Below are positions 36,588 through 45,169 of a stretch of 64,000 nucleotides of DNA, one piece after another. Position 1 is the stretch's first letter. Each line of letters starts with the position of its first letter. A program made the translations under genes and the position numbers. The notes beneath the pieces were generated by a model, which made no database searches, was not told the origin of the DNA, and worked only from the letters and a program-made list of their open reading frames with translations. Origin of the DNA: Agrococcus lahaulensis DSM 17612 (GTDB lineage: Bacteria; Actinomycetota; Actinomycetes; Actinomycetales; Microbacteriaceae); assembly GCF_000425105.1 (NCBI RefSeq), contig NZ_AULD01000006.1, positions 595,137 to 659,136 on the forward strand. The letters run 5' to 3'.

Positions 36588-36593
36588 TAGGGT
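36588..36593 (+). promoter_or_regulatory. Riboflavin operon -10 box
   Basis: TAGGGT, preceded by TTG, 12 bases before the first base of the riboswitch. Transcription would start near 36600. No good -35 hexamer is visible. Confidence 0.5.
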
Positions 36594-36604
36594 GGCAAGT
36601 GCAA

Positions 36605-36740
36605 CGTGCCCGGGGTCAGTGCAAGTCTGAACCGGCGGTGACAGTCCGCGACCCGAGAGGCCCGCTCGAATCCGAGCGGCCGATCGGCTGAGCTGGTGGA
36701 ATTCCAGCACCGACGGTGAGAGTCCGGAGGGGAGGCGCAC
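36605..36740 (+). ncRNA. FMN riboswitch (RFN element)
   Basis: The conserved RFN core is plain: GGGGTCAGTGCAAGTCTGAA, CCGGCGGTGACAGTCCGCGA, GTGGAATTCCAGCACCGACG and GTGAGAGTCCGGAGGGGAGG in order, closed by GTGC (36606-36609) with GCAC (36737-36740). The variable P3 arm is GCCCGCTCG...CGAGCGGC. It lies 52 bases before ribD and should shut off the ribDE-BA-H operon when FMN is high. Confidence 0.95.
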
Positions 36741-36742
36741 GT

Positions 36743-36790
36743 GGGGTCGCTCGCGACCCCCGTTCCCCGCGCGCGTTCGGAAGGGAACGG
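36743..36790 (+). promoter_or_regulatory. Riboswitch expression platform sequestering the ribD ribosome site
   Basis: Two stems follow the aptamer: GGGGTCGC/GCGACCCC at 36743-36760 and CCGTTCCC/GGGAACGG at 36760-36767 with 36783-36790. The second captures the ribD ribosome-binding sequence (GGAAGGGAAC, just before ATG 36792), pointing to control of translation initiation. The stems share base 36760. Confidence 0.65.
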
Positions 36791-36791
36791 C

Positions 36792-37823
36792 ATGGCAGGC
36801 AACGGCACCGCGGGCATCACCGCGGCGGAGCGCGGCGCGATGGCTCGCGCGCGCGAGCTCGCCCTGCTCGGCCCGCGCGGCGTGAACCCGCAGGTCGGCG
36901 CCGTCATCCTCTCCCCCGACGGCCGCGTGCTCGCCGAGGGCTGGCACCGCGGCGCCGGCACGCCGCACGCCGAGGTCGACGCGCTCTCGAAGGTCGCGCC
37001 CGGCGAGGCCCGCGGCGCGACCGCCGTCGTCACCCTCGAGCCCTGCAACCACACCGGCCGCACCGGCCCGTGTGCGCTCGCACTGCTCGAGGCGGGCGTC
37101 GCCCGCGTCGTGCACGCCGCCGCCGACCCCGGCGAGGCCTCCTCCGGCGGCGCAGCGCGCCTCGCGGCAGCGGGCGTCGAGGTCGAGCGGCTCGACGAAA
37201 CTGAGGGCGAAGCCCTCATCGCCGACTGGCTCTTCGTGCAGCGCACCGGCCGACCGCGCGTGACCGTCAAGTGGGCCCAGTCGCTCGACGGCCGCGCTGC
37301 TGCCGCCGACGGCTCGAGCCAGTGGATCACCGGACCTGAGGCGCGCGCCCACGTGCACCGCGAGCGCAGCGCGCACGACGCGATCGCCGTCGGCACCGGC
37401 ACGGTGCTCGCCGACGACCCGAAGCTCACCGCGCGCATCCCCGGCGTCGACGACGCGCCGCAGCCGCTCCCCGTCGTCTTCGGCGACCGCGCCGTCCCCG
37501 ACGGCGCCGCCCTCCGCAACCACCCCAAGGGCTTCCGCACCGCCGGTCGCGACCTCGAGGCCGAGCTCCGCGCCCTCGCCGCCGACGGCATCCAGTCCCT
37601 CTACGTCGAGGGCGGCCCGACGCTCGCGAGCGCGTTCATCCGCGCGGGCCTCGCCGACCGCTTCACGATCTACCTCGCGCCGACCCTCCTCGGAGGTCCG
37701 CGCACCGCGCTCGACGCCATCGGCGTCGGCACCATCGACGAGCAGCGCCGCCTCGCGGTCACGCGACTCGAGCAGCTCGGCCGCGACCTCCTGGTCGAGG
37801 CCACGACAGAGAGCGAGCAGTGA
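36792..37823 (+). CDS. ribD: Bifunctional riboflavin deaminase/reductase
   Basis: 343 residues. The N-terminal deaminase domain has the zinc/catalytic motif GTPHAEVDAL and EPCNHTGRTGPC; the C-terminal reductase domain starts near 150 with VTVKWAQSLDGR and ends with YVEGGPTLAS and GVGTIDEQRRL. It makes 5-amino-6-ribitylamino-uracil phosphate from the GTP cyclohydrolase II product. ATG 36792 has GGAAGGGAAC in front, which the riboswitch stem covers. First of four tightly packed genes. Confidence 0.96.
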   Translation: MAGNGTAGITAAERGAMARARELALLGPRGVNPQVGAVILSPDGRVLAEGWHRGAGTPHAEVDALSKVAPGEARGATAVVTLEPCNHTGRTGPCALALLEAGVARVVHAAADPGEASSGGAARLAAAGVEVERLDETEGEALIADWLFVQRTGRPRVTVKWAQSLDGRAAAADGSSQWITGPEARAHVHRERSAHDAIAVGTGTVLADDPKLTARIPGVDDAPQPLPVVFGDRAVPDGAALRNHPKGFRTAGRDLEAELRALAADGIQSLYVEGGPTLASAFIRAGLADRFTIYLAPTLLGGPRTALDAIGVGTIDEQRRLAVTRLEQLGRDLLVEATTESEQ

Positions 37824-38449
37824 TGTTCACCGGCATCATCGAAGAGCTCGGCGAGATCGTCTCGTTCGAGCCGCACCGATCCGAGCAGGGCGAGGCGTGG
37901 CGCCTCACCGTGCGCGGCCCCCTCGCCGTGAGCGACGCGTCGCACGGCGACTCGATCGCCGTCAACGGCCTGTGCCTCACGGTCGTCGAGCAGACGACGG
38001 ATGCGTTCACGGCCGACGTCATGCAGATCTCGGTCGACATGTCCACACTGGGCGACCGCCGCGCGGGCGACCGCGTGAACCTCGAGCGCGCCGCCGCGGT
38101 CGGCGACCGCCTCGGCGGCCACATCGTGCAGGGGCACATCGACGGCACCGCGACGGTGCTCGCGGTCACCGACGGCGACGGGCAGCGCACCGTGCGCTTC
38201 TCGCTCGCGCCGGAGCTCGCGCACCTCGTGGTGCGGAAGGGCTCGATCGCCGTCGATGGCATCAGCCTCACGGTCTCGGCCGTGAGCGAGCCGGGCGAGC
38301 CCGAGCAGTGGTTCGAGGTGTCGCTCATCCCCGAGACGCTCGAGTCGACGACGCTCGGCTTCCGCGGCGTCGGCGACCGGGTCAACATCGAGACCGACAT
38401 CGTCGCTCGCCATGTCGAGCGCATGCTCCAGCGGGAGGACGCACGATGA
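37823..38449 (+). CDS. ribE: Riboflavin synthase alpha chain
   Basis: 208 residues with the two tandem lumazine-binding repeats: [12 protein letters not shown] and [13 protein letters not shown] in the first, [11 protein letters not shown] and [13 protein letters not shown] in the second. It converts two 6,7-dimethyl-8-ribityllumazine molecules to riboflavin and the pyrimidine. ATG 37823 overlaps the ribD stop (TGATG); its own stop overlaps ribBA (ATGA). Confidence 0.96.
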   Translation: MFTGIIEELGEIVSFEPHRSEQGEAWRLTVRGPLAVSDASHGDSIAVNGLCLTVVEQTTDAFTADVMQISVDMSTLGDRRAGDRVNLERAAAVGDRLGGHIVQGHIDGTATVLAVTDGDGQRTVRFSLAPELAHLVVRKGSIAVDGISLTVSAVSEPGEPEQWFEVSLIPETLESTTLGFRGVGDRVNIETDIVARHVERMLQREDAR

Positions 38450-39711
38450 GCATCACCACGATCGACGCGGCGCTCGAGGCGCTCCGTGCCCGGAAGCCGA
38501 TCATCGTCGTCGACGACGAGGGCCGCGAGAACGAGGGCGACCTCATCCTCTCGGCGCAGCTCGCGACCGCCGAGTGGATCGCCTTCATGGTGCGCCACAG
38601 CTCCGGCTACCTGTGCGCGCCGCTCACGGGCGAGCGGGCCGACGAGCTCGGGCTGCCGCTCATGGTGCTCGAGAACGAGGACTCGCGGCAGACGGCGTAC
38701 ACGATCACGGTCGACGCCGCCGATCGCGACAGCACGGGCATCTCCGCCGACGACCGCGCGCACACGCTGCGCGTGCTCGCGAACCCCGCCGCGACCCCGG
38801 CCGACCTCCGCCGGCCCGGCCACATCGTGCCGCTGCGCGCCGTCGAGGGCGGCGTGCGGCAGCGCGCCGGGCACACCGAGGCGGCCGTCGAGCTCATGCA
38901 GCTCGCGGGCCTCGAACCGGTCGCCGCGATCGGCGAGCTCGTCGAGGACTCGGGCGAGATGCGCCGACTCCCGTCGCTCATCGCCTTCGGCGACGAGCAC
39001 GGCCTGCCCGTCATCACGATCGCCGACCTCATCGACTACCTCGACGCGGGTGGCCTGCCGACCGCGTGCAAGGGCGCGAACGAGGAATCGGCGCGCGTGT
39101 CGTTCGAGGTCGAGACGAACGTGCCGACGCGCTGGGGCACGTTCCGGATGGCCGCCTACCGCGACCGGCAGACCGGCGCCGACCACGTCGCCATCATCGC
39201 CGGCCGGCCTTCGGACGGCGCGCTCGTGCGCGTGCACTCCGAGTGCCTGACGGGCGAGGCGCTCCACTCGCTCAAGTGCGAGTGCGGGCCGCAGCTCGAC
39301 GCCGCGCTGCAGCAGGTGCAGGAGTCGGGCAACGGCATGGTCGTCTACCTGCGCGGGCAGGAGGGCCGCGGGATCGGCCTCATCAACAAGCTCAAGGCCT
39401 ACCGCCTGCAGGAGGACGGCCTCGACACGCTCGACGCGAACCTCGCCCTCGGGCTGCCCGCCGATGCGCGGGAGTACGGCGCGGCCGCCGCGATCCTCAA
39501 GCAGCAGGGGCTCGGCTCGATCCGGCTGCTCTCGAACAACCCGCTCAAGCAGGCGGAGCTCGAGAAGCACGGCGTCGAGGTCTCCGAGCTCGTGCCGCTG
39601 CTCGTCGGCGTCGGCGACTTCAACGAGCAGTACCTGCAGGCGAAGCGCGACCGCATGGGGCACCAGCTGCCTGCGGTCATCACCCAGAACGACGAGCAAG
39701 GAGAGCACTGA
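38446..39711 (+). CDS. ribBA: Bifunctional DHBP synthase / GTP cyclohydrolase II
   Basis: 421 residues. The first half is 3,4-dihydroxy-2-butanone-4-phosphate synthase: [14 protein letters not shown] and [21 protein letters not shown]. The second half, from about 205, is GTP cyclohydrolase II: zinc cysteines in [18 protein letters not shown] and the substrate loop [13 protein letters not shown]. It makes both committed riboflavin precursors. Joined to ribE by ATGA and to ribH by a one-base overlap. Confidence 0.97.
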   Translation: MSITTIDAALEALRARKPIIVVDDEGRENEGDLILSAQLATAEWIAFMVRHSSGYLCAPLTGERADELGLPLMVLENEDSRQTAYTITVDAADRDSTGISADDRAHTLRVLANPAATPADLRRPGHIVPLRAVEGGVRQRAGHTEAAVELMQLAGLEPVAAIGELVEDSGEMRRLPSLIAFGDEHGLPVITIADLIDYLDAGGLPTACKGANEESARVSFEVETNVPTRWGTFRMAAYRDRQTGADHVAIIAGRPSDGALVRVHSECLTGEALHSLKCECGPQLDAALQQVQESGNGMVVYLRGQEGRGIGLINKLKAYRLQEDGLDTLDANLALGLPADAREYGAAAAILKQQGLGSIRLLSNNPLKQAELEKHGVEVSELVPLLVGVGDFNEQYLQAKRDRMGHQLPAVITQNDEQGEH

Positions 39712-40193
39712 TGGCCGGAGACGGACGCCCCGAGACCCACCGCCTCGACGCGCACGGGCTGCGCATCGCGATCGTGCACGGCCGCTGGCACGAGCGCATC
39801 GCGGACGGCCTGCTGGAGGGCGCGCGCCGCGCGCTCGCGGAGACCGGCGCGGAGGTCGTCGAGCTGCCCGTGCCGGGCGCGTTCGAGCTGCCGGTCGTCG
39901 CGCAGGGCGCGCTCGAGGCCGGCTTCGACGGCGCGGTCGCGCTCGGCGTGATCATCCGCGGGGGCACCCCGCACTTCGAGTACGTCTCGCACGCCGCCAC
40001 CATGGGGCTGACGGAGGTCGCCGTGCGCACGGGTAAGCCCGTCGGCTTCGGGGTGCTCACCCTCGAGGACGAGCAGCAGGGCATCGATCGCGCGGGCCTG
40101 CCCGGCTCGAAGGAGGACAAGGGCCGCGAGGCGGCCGAGGCGGTCGTCGAGGCCGCGCTCGCGCTCCGGTCGCTGTCGTCCATGCGGCCGTAG
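39711..40193 (+). CDS. ribH: 6,7-dimethyl-8-ribityllumazine synthase
   Basis: 160 residues, normal for the icosahedral or pentameric enzyme. Conserved [30 protein letters not shown] (with catalytic His) and [16 protein letters not shown]. Condenses the ribitylamino-uracil with dihydroxybutanone phosphate. Last gene of the riboflavin operon; no obvious terminator follows before the promoter at 40224. Confidence 0.96.
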   Translation: MAGDGRPETHRLDAHGLRIAIVHGRWHERIADGLLEGARRALAETGAEVVELPVPGAFELPVVAQGALEAGFDGAVALGVIIRGGTPHFEYVSHAATMGLTEVAVRTGKPVGFGVLTLEDEQQGIDRAGLPGSKEDKGREAAEAVVEAALALRSLSSMRP

Positions 40194-40223
40194 CCGGCAG
40201 GGACCGAGGTATCAGACACTCGT

Positions 40224-40352
40224 TACACTGGGCAGGTCGTCCCCCGGAGCCGAAGGTGGCTCCCACGCGGCCGGACCGTCACGAGCGGACCGCTCCACCG
40301 CGCGCCAGCACACCCGCGACCACCGCGCGCGCGACGCTTACCAGGAAGCAGC
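40224..40352 (+). promoter_or_regulatory. Promoter and long leader of MHS transporter gene
   Basis: TACACT at 40224-40229 is a good -10 box. It implies an unusually long leader of about 115 bases, against none or 30 bases for most genes here. The leader contains GGAGCC/GGCTCC (about 40247-40264) and AGGAAG in front of ATG 40353. I recognise no known riboswitch. Confidence 0.45.
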
Positions 40353-41708
40353 ATGTCCATCTCCGCAACCCAGGCGTCCTCCGCGCCGTCCAAGCCGGCC
40401 AACTCCCGCGGCCGCGTCATCTTCGCGAGCCTCGTCGGCACGACGATCGAGTTCTACGACTTCTACGTCTACGCGACCGCCGCCGTGCTCGTGTTCCCGC
40501 ACCTGTTCTTCCCGGCCGGCGATGAGACGACGGCGCTGCTGTCGTCGTTCGCGGTCTTCGGCGCCGCGATGGTCGCGCGCCCGATCGGCTCGATCGTCTT
40601 CGGCCACCTCGGCGACAAGCACGGCCGCAAGGTCACGCTCGTCGGCGCGCTGCTCACGATGGGCGTCGCGACGTTCCTCATCGGCGTGCTGCCGACCTAC
40701 GCGCAGGTCGGCTGGGTCGCGGCCGCCCTGCTCGTGCTCATGCGCCTCGCGCAGGGCTTCGCGCTCGGCGGCGAGTGGTCGGGCGCCGCGCTCGTCGCGA
40801 CCGAGAACGCCCCGGTGGGCAAGCGCGCCTGGTACGGCACGTTCCCGCAGCTCGGCGCGCCGATCGGCTTCATCATCGCGAACGGGCTGTTCCTCATCAT
40901 CGCCGCGGCGCTGCCGAGCGACGACCCGTCGATGCCGTCCGAGGCGTTCCTCGAGTGGGGCTGGCGCATCCCGTTCCTCTTCTCCGCCGTCATGGTCATC
41001 GTCGGCCTCTACGTGCGCCTCAAGCTCGTCGAGTCGACGGCGTTCTCGAAGGCGAAGTCGAGCGGCGCGGTGCAGCGCCTGCCGCTCGCGACCGTGTTCC
41101 GCGACCACTGGAAGGAGCTCATCCTCGGCACCTTCTTCATGCTCGCGACCTACGTGCTCTTCTACCTCATGACGGCGTTCTCGCTCACCTACGGCCGCGC
41201 GCCGGTGGACGCGGCGGTGCCGGGCCTCGGGTACTCGTACAACACGTTCGTGCTCATGCTCATCGTGGGCGTCGTCTTCTTCGGCATCTTCACGCTCGTC
41301 TCCGGTCCGCTCGCCGACCGCTTCGGCCGCCGCACGACGCTCATCTGGGTGACCGCGGCGATCATGGTCTTCGGCCTGCTGTGGGTGCCGCTCACGGGCG
41401 GCGGCTTCTTCGGCGTCATGGCGTGGCTCATCATCGGCATGTCGCTCATGGGCTTCACGTTCGGCCCGATGGGCGCGCTGCTGCCGGAGCTGTTCCCGAC
41501 GAACGTGCGCTACACCGGCTCGGGCATCTCCTACAACGTCTCGTCGATCCTCGGCGCGGCCGTCGCGCCCTTCATCGCCGTCGCGCTGTGGACGCTCGGC
41601 GAGGGCAGCCCCTTCTGGGTCGGCGTCTACCTCGCCGGCGCCGCGCTGCTCACGCTCATCGCGCTCATCGTCTCGAAGGAGACGAAGGACGTCGACATCG
41701 AGCGCTGA
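40353..41708 (+). CDS. MFS transporter, metabolite:H+ symporter family
   Basis: 451 residues with 12 transmembrane helices. The MHS subfamily signs are the entry SLVGTTIEFYDFYVYATAAVL, loop GHLGDKHGRKVTL, and RLAQGFALGGEWSGAALVATENAP; a second MFS loop is ADRFGRRTTL. Relatives (ShiA, ProP, KgtP) carry shikimate, betaine or dicarboxylates with protons; the substrate here is unknown. The long leader and position behind ribH are odd but the terminator side is clean. Confidence 0.9.
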   Translation: MSISATQASSAPSKPANSRGRVIFASLVGTTIEFYDFYVYATAAVLVFPHLFFPAGDETTALLSSFAVFGAAMVARPIGSIVFGHLGDKHGRKVTLVGALLTMGVATFLIGVLPTYAQVGWVAAALLVLMRLAQGFALGGEWSGAALVATENAPVGKRAWYGTFPQLGAPIGFIIANGLFLIIAAALPSDDPSMPSEAFLEWGWRIPFLFSAVMVIVGLYVRLKLVESTAFSKAKSSGAVQRLPLATVFRDHWKELILGTFFMLATYVLFYLMTAFSLTYGRAPVDAAVPGLGYSYNTFVLMLIVGVVFFGIFTLVSGPLADRFGRRTTLIWVTAAIMVFGLLWVPLTGGGFFGVMAWLIIGMSLMGFTFGPMGALLPELFPTNVRYTGSGISYNVSSILGAAVAPFIAVALWTLGEGSPFWVGVYLAGAALLTLIALIVSKETKDVDIER

Positions 41709-41768
41709 CGCGCGACGGATGCGTGCGGCCCGCTGCCCGGGAGGGTGGCGGGCCGCTTCGCGTCAGCG
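41703..41768. terminator. Nested bidirectional terminator
   Basis: Inner nine-base stem GCGGCCCGC / GCGGGCCGC (41725-41733 with 41748-41756). Outer ten-base inverted repeat CGCTGACGCG / CGCGTCAGCG (41703-41712 with 41759-41768), which contains the TGA stops of both convergent genes. Confidence 0.75.
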
Positions 41769-42518
41769 GGCAGGCGCGACGAGCGTCGGCACGGACGTCA
41801 CGGTCGCGATGCCGGCCGCGAGGCGCTCCATGTCGGAGCCGGGCGCGTCGTCGGCGCGGTGCTGCCGGATGGCGAGCCGCACGTCGTCGCCGTCCTGCTC
41901 GGTCATCGTCGTCTGCACGATGCCGAACGGCGCGAGCGGCGCCTCGACGAGCTCGACCCCGTCGGGCGCGGCGACATCGGGCGCGTTGAGGTTGAGCACG
42001 GTGCCGGCCGGCGCGGCGAGCAGATCGGGCAGCACGCGCGCCGCGACCGCGGCCGCCGTCTCCCAGTGCTCCCCGCCGCCCTCGCGGAGGCCCACGTCGA
42101 GCGAGACGGCGAGCGCTCGCACGCCGCCCTGGCCCGCGGTGAGGGCGGCGCCGACCGTGCCGGAGTGCAGGATCGCGCTGCCGACGTTCGCGCCGCGGTT
42201 GATGCCGCTCAGCACGACGTCGGGCACGGGCCCGAAGGCACCGTGCAGCGCGAGCAGCACGATGAGCGCCGGTGCCGCGTGCACAGCGTGCGCCTCCGCG
42301 ATGCCCGGCAGCTCCCGCCGCTCGGTGTGCACGGTGCCCTTGCCGCCGGCCGCGGTGACGGCGGTGCCCTCGGTGGCGATGATGGATGCGCTCGCACCCG
42401 AGTGCTCCTCGGCGGGCGCGGCGACGACGACCTCGAGCCCCGCCTCCGCGGCGACGAGCGCGAGGGCCGCGAGGCCCGGCGCGTCGATGCCGTCGTCGTT
42501 CGTGATGAGCGCTCGCAT
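41763..42518 (-). CDS. surE: SurE 5'/3'-nucleotidase
   Basis: 251 residues. The N-terminal metal motif LITNDDGIDAPGL, the conserved Ser/Asn cluster in AEEHSGASASI, and SGINRGANVGSAILHSGTVGAA identify the family. It removes phosphate from nucleoside monophosphates in stationary-phase salvage. ATG 42518 overlaps the stop of the PfkB-family gene by one base, so the two are co-translated. Confidence 0.94.
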   Translation of the reverse strand: MRALITNDDGIDAPGLAALALVAAEAGLEVVVAAPAEEHSGASASIIATEGTAVTAAGGKGTVHTERRELPGIAEAHAVHAAPALIVLLALHGAFGPVPDVVLSGINRGANVGSAILHSGTVGAALTAGQGGVRALAVSLDVGLREGGGEHWETAAAVAARVLPDLLAAPAGTVLNLNAPDVAAPDGVELVEAPLAPFGIVQTTMTEQDGDDVRLAIRQHRADDAPGSDMERLAAGIATVTSVPTLVAPAR

Positions 42519-43459
42519 CAGTCCTCCTCCTCCTGCTCCGGCTCGATCGGCTGCAGCTCGACCCGCTCGGCGATCGCGCGGATGGCGTCGGCGTCGCCCG
42601 TCCCGAGGCCGCGGCGGGTCGCGTTGACGGCTCCCGCGGCCGCGCCGAGCCGGATCGCGTCGGCGTGGCTGCCGCCCTGGGCGAGCACCGCGGCGACCGC
42701 GGCCGTGTACGAGTCGCCCGCGCCGCGGGTCTCGACCGGCTCGAGCTCCGGCGCGACGACGCGCCACGCGCCCTCCTCGCCGACGACGAGCGAGCCGGCA
42801 TCGGCCCGCGTGATGGCGACGAGGCCGATGCCCTCGTCGGCGAGCTTCCGGGCGGCGCGCAGCAGCTGCCGCTCGTCGTCGCCGTCGTCGACCCGGCCGT
42901 CGGACTCGAGCTCCTCGTGGCTCACCTTGAGCACGTCGACGCCGCCCTCGAGCGCCGCCTCGAGCCGCGGCCCGGCGAGGTCGACGAGCACCGGCACGCC
43001 AAGGCCGCGCACGTCGCTCGCGAGCCGCCGGTAGGCGTCGGGCTCGAGCATCGACTCGCCCTCGGGCCCCGAGAGGATGACGAGGTCGGCCTTCGGCGCC
43101 TCGCTGAGCGCCGCCGAGTAGAGCGCGTCGAGCTCGTGCCGGGCGAGCGGCTCCCCCTCGGCCTCGACGATCGGCTCGCGGTCGTCGTCGCGGCGGTCGT
43201 GCACGTAGGCCGGGCCGATCGCGTCGCGCTCGATCGCGACGACGTCGAAGCCCTCCCGCTCGAGCAGCTGCCGCACGACGACCCCCGTCTCCCCCGCCAC
43301 CGTGCACACGAGGGCGACGTCGGTGCCGAGCGCCCGCAGCATCCGCCCCTGCCACACGCCCTGGCCGCCGACGTGGACGTGCACGTCGGGGCCGCCGCGG
43401 AACTCCTCGATCGTGACGGTGAGCAGCGGCGCCGGGGCGAAGATCATCACGCGTGCCAT
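42518..43459 (-). CDS. PfkB-family carbohydrate kinase
   Basis: 313 residues. The C-terminal PfkB signature VETRGAGDSYTAAVAAVL holds the anion hole and the catalytic Asp; an N-terminal GGPDVHVHVGGQGVWQGRML is close to the GGKGVN segment of fructose-1-phosphate/tagatose-6-phosphate kinases. DDDREPIVEAEGEPL is a divergent lid. The acidic tail (EPEQEEED) is unusual. Substrate cannot be told. ATG 43459 follows TACGCT (complement of 43468-43473) by eight bases, leaderless. Co-translated with surE, a link with phosphosugar or nucleotide salvage. Confidence 0.88.
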   Translation of the reverse strand: MARVMIFAPAPLLTVTIEEFRGGPDVHVHVGGQGVWQGRMLRALGTDVALVCTVAGETGVVVRQLLEREGFDVVAIERDAIGPAYVHDRRDDDREPIVEAEGEPLARHELDALYSAALSEAPKADLVILSGPEGESMLEPDAYRRLASDVRGLGVPVLVDLAGPRLEAALEGGVDVLKVSHEELESDGRVDDGDDERQLLRAARKLADEGIGLVAITRADAGSLVVGEEGAWRVVAPELEPVETRGAGDSYTAAVAAVLAQGGSHADAIRLGAAAGAVNATRRGLGTGDADAIRAIAERVELQPIEPEQEEED

Positions 43460-43490
43460 GGCGACACAGCGTAGGCGCGCTCGCTGGGCG

Positions 43491-44315
43491 TCAGCGCAGG
43501 AACAGCGCCCGCAGCCGCGCGGTCGTGAAGACGAGCCCGACGAGGATCATGACCGCGAAGTAGGTCAGGTGCAGCAGGATCGACGGCTGCACGAGCCCGG
43601 TCGTGAGCTGGCGGATCATGTCGACGCCATGCCACAGCGGCAGCGCCTGGATGACCCACTGCACGCCCTGCGGGTAGACCTCGATCGGGAAGAACGTCGC
43701 CGAGAGCAGGAACATCGGCATCATCACGACCCACACGTAGTCGAGGTGCTGGAAGGTCTTCATGTAGCTCGTGATCGCCATGCCGAACGACGCGAACGCG
43801 AACGCGATGACGAGCGCCGCCGGGATCGCGAGCACGGCCGTCCACGCGAGGTTGAGGCCCATGAGCGTCGTGACGAGCATGAAGCCGCTCGCGTAGAGGA
43901 GGCCGCGGAAGAGCGCGAGCAGGATCTCGCCGAGCGCGACGTCGAGCGGGCCGAGCGACGTCGAGAGCATCTGCTGGTAGAGCTTCGCGTAGTTCATCTT
44001 GAAGAACACGTTCATCGTCGAGTCGTAGACGGCGCCGTTCATCGCGCTCACGGCCATGAGGGCCGGGGCGATGTAGGCGGCGTACGGCACCTCCGTGCCG
44101 TAGAACTCCACGCCGCCGATGAGCGCGCCGAGGCCGATGCCCATCGAGAGCAGGTAGAAGACCGGCTCGAAGAAGCCCGTGACGACGATGAGCCAGTTGT
44201 TGCGCGCGATGACGCGCAGGCCGCGCGCGACGACCGAGCGCGTGTTGCCCGCATAGATGCCGCGGAGCGGCCCGCGCACGGCGGGGGCCGGGGCCTCGAG
44301 CAGCAGCTCGCTCAC
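43491..44315 (-). CDS. ABC-2 type exporter permease B
   Basis: 274 residues, six transmembrane helices, ABC2_membrane (NodJ/DrrB) type: YAGNTRSVVARGLRVIARNNW at the start, EPVFYLLSMGIGLGALI, and the end PLWHGVDMIRQLTTG. GTG 44315 overlaps the stop of permease A (GTGA). It pairs with permease A (44312-45169) and the ATPase (45166-46092) as an exporter of a lipid, drug or oligosaccharide. Confidence 0.9.
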   Translation of the reverse strand: MSELLLEAPAPAVRGPLRGIYAGNTRSVVARGLRVIARNNWLIVVTGFFEPVFYLLSMGIGLGALIGGVEFYGTEVPYAAYIAPALMAVSAMNGAVYDSTMNVFFKMNYAKLYQQMLSTSLGPLDVALGEILLALFRGLLYASGFMLVTTLMGLNLAWTAVLAIPAALVIAFAFASFGMAITSYMKTFQHLDYVWVVMMPMFLLSATFFPIEVYPQGVQWVIQALPLWHGVDMIRQLTTGLVQPSILLHLTYFAVMILVGLVFTTARLRALFLR

Positions 44316-45169
44316 CTGTCGAGCCGCTTCCTGAAGGTGCGGATGGAGAGCAGGCAGCAGAGGAGCGCGATCGCGACGAGGTAGCCGACGTGCACGAGCA
44401 GCATCGCCGGCTCGATCGCCGCGCCGTAGAGCGCGGTGCGGCCGAGCTCGACCGCGTGCCAGAGCGGCGAGATCCAGCCGATCCACTGGAGCAGGAGCGG
44501 GAGCGTCTCGAGCGGGAAGTAGGTGCCCGAGAAGAGCGTGAGCGGCACGACGACGAACCGCTCGATGAAGGAGAGCTGGCCGCGGTCATCCGTCTGGGTC
44601 GAGACCCACGACATGACCGCGAATCCGAACGCGGTCGCGAGCAGCAGCCCGATGCCGATGAGCACGAGCGCGCCGCCGGCGGTGCCGAGCTGCAGCACCA
44701 TCATCACGATCGCGAACGCGGTGAGCGGCAGCAGGACGCGCACGAGCACCGAGAGCTGGAAGCCCAGCACGATGTGCGCGGCGGAGATGGGGGTGCCGCC
44801 CATCGAGAAGAACATCGGGAACCACTTGAAGCCGCCGAAGACCCCGTAGGTGTTCTCCTGCGCCGCCGTCTGCATCGCCGCCGCGAGCGCGAGCGCCGGC
44901 GCGACGAAGACGATGTAGGGCACGCCGTCGACGCCCTGCTCCCCCTGGTTCGCGTCGACGAGCATGCCGAGGCCGAAGCCGAGGCCGACGATGTAGAGGA
45001 ACGGCTCGCCGATGCCGAGGCCGACCCACGAGAAGACGTAGGAGCGCATGGCGCGGATGCGGTGCTCGGCGACGAACCACCAGCCCCACGTGCGCGAGCG
45101 GCGGGCGACCGCGCCGTGGTCGACGCCGCCGGCATCGGCGAGCGTGCGCGTGGGCATCGACTCGCTCAT
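44312..45169 (-). CDS. ABC-2 type exporter permease A
   Basis: 285 residues, paralogous to permease B. Conserved features EPFLYIVGLGFGLGMLV, ENTYGVFGGFKW, FSGTYFPLETLPLLLQWIGWISPLWHAVEL. Six hydrophobic helices and a polar N-terminus of about 30 residues. ATG 45169 overlaps the ATPase stop (ATGA). The two unequal permeases probably form the channel as a heterodimer. Confidence 0.9.
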   Translation of the reverse strand: MSESMPTRTLADAGGVDHGAVARRSRTWGWWFVAEHRIRAMRSYVFSWVGLGIGEPFLYIVGLGFGLGMLVDANQGEQGVDGVPYIVFVAPALALAAAMQTAAQENTYGVFGGFKWFPMFFSMGGTPISAAHIVLGFQLSVLVRVLLPLTAFAIVMMVLQLGTAGGALVLIGIGLLLATAFGFAVMSWVSTQTDDRGQLSFIERFVVVPLTLFSGTYFPLETLPLLLQWIGWISPLWHAVELGRTALYGAAIEPAMLLVHVGYLVAIALLCCLLSIRTFRKRLDR

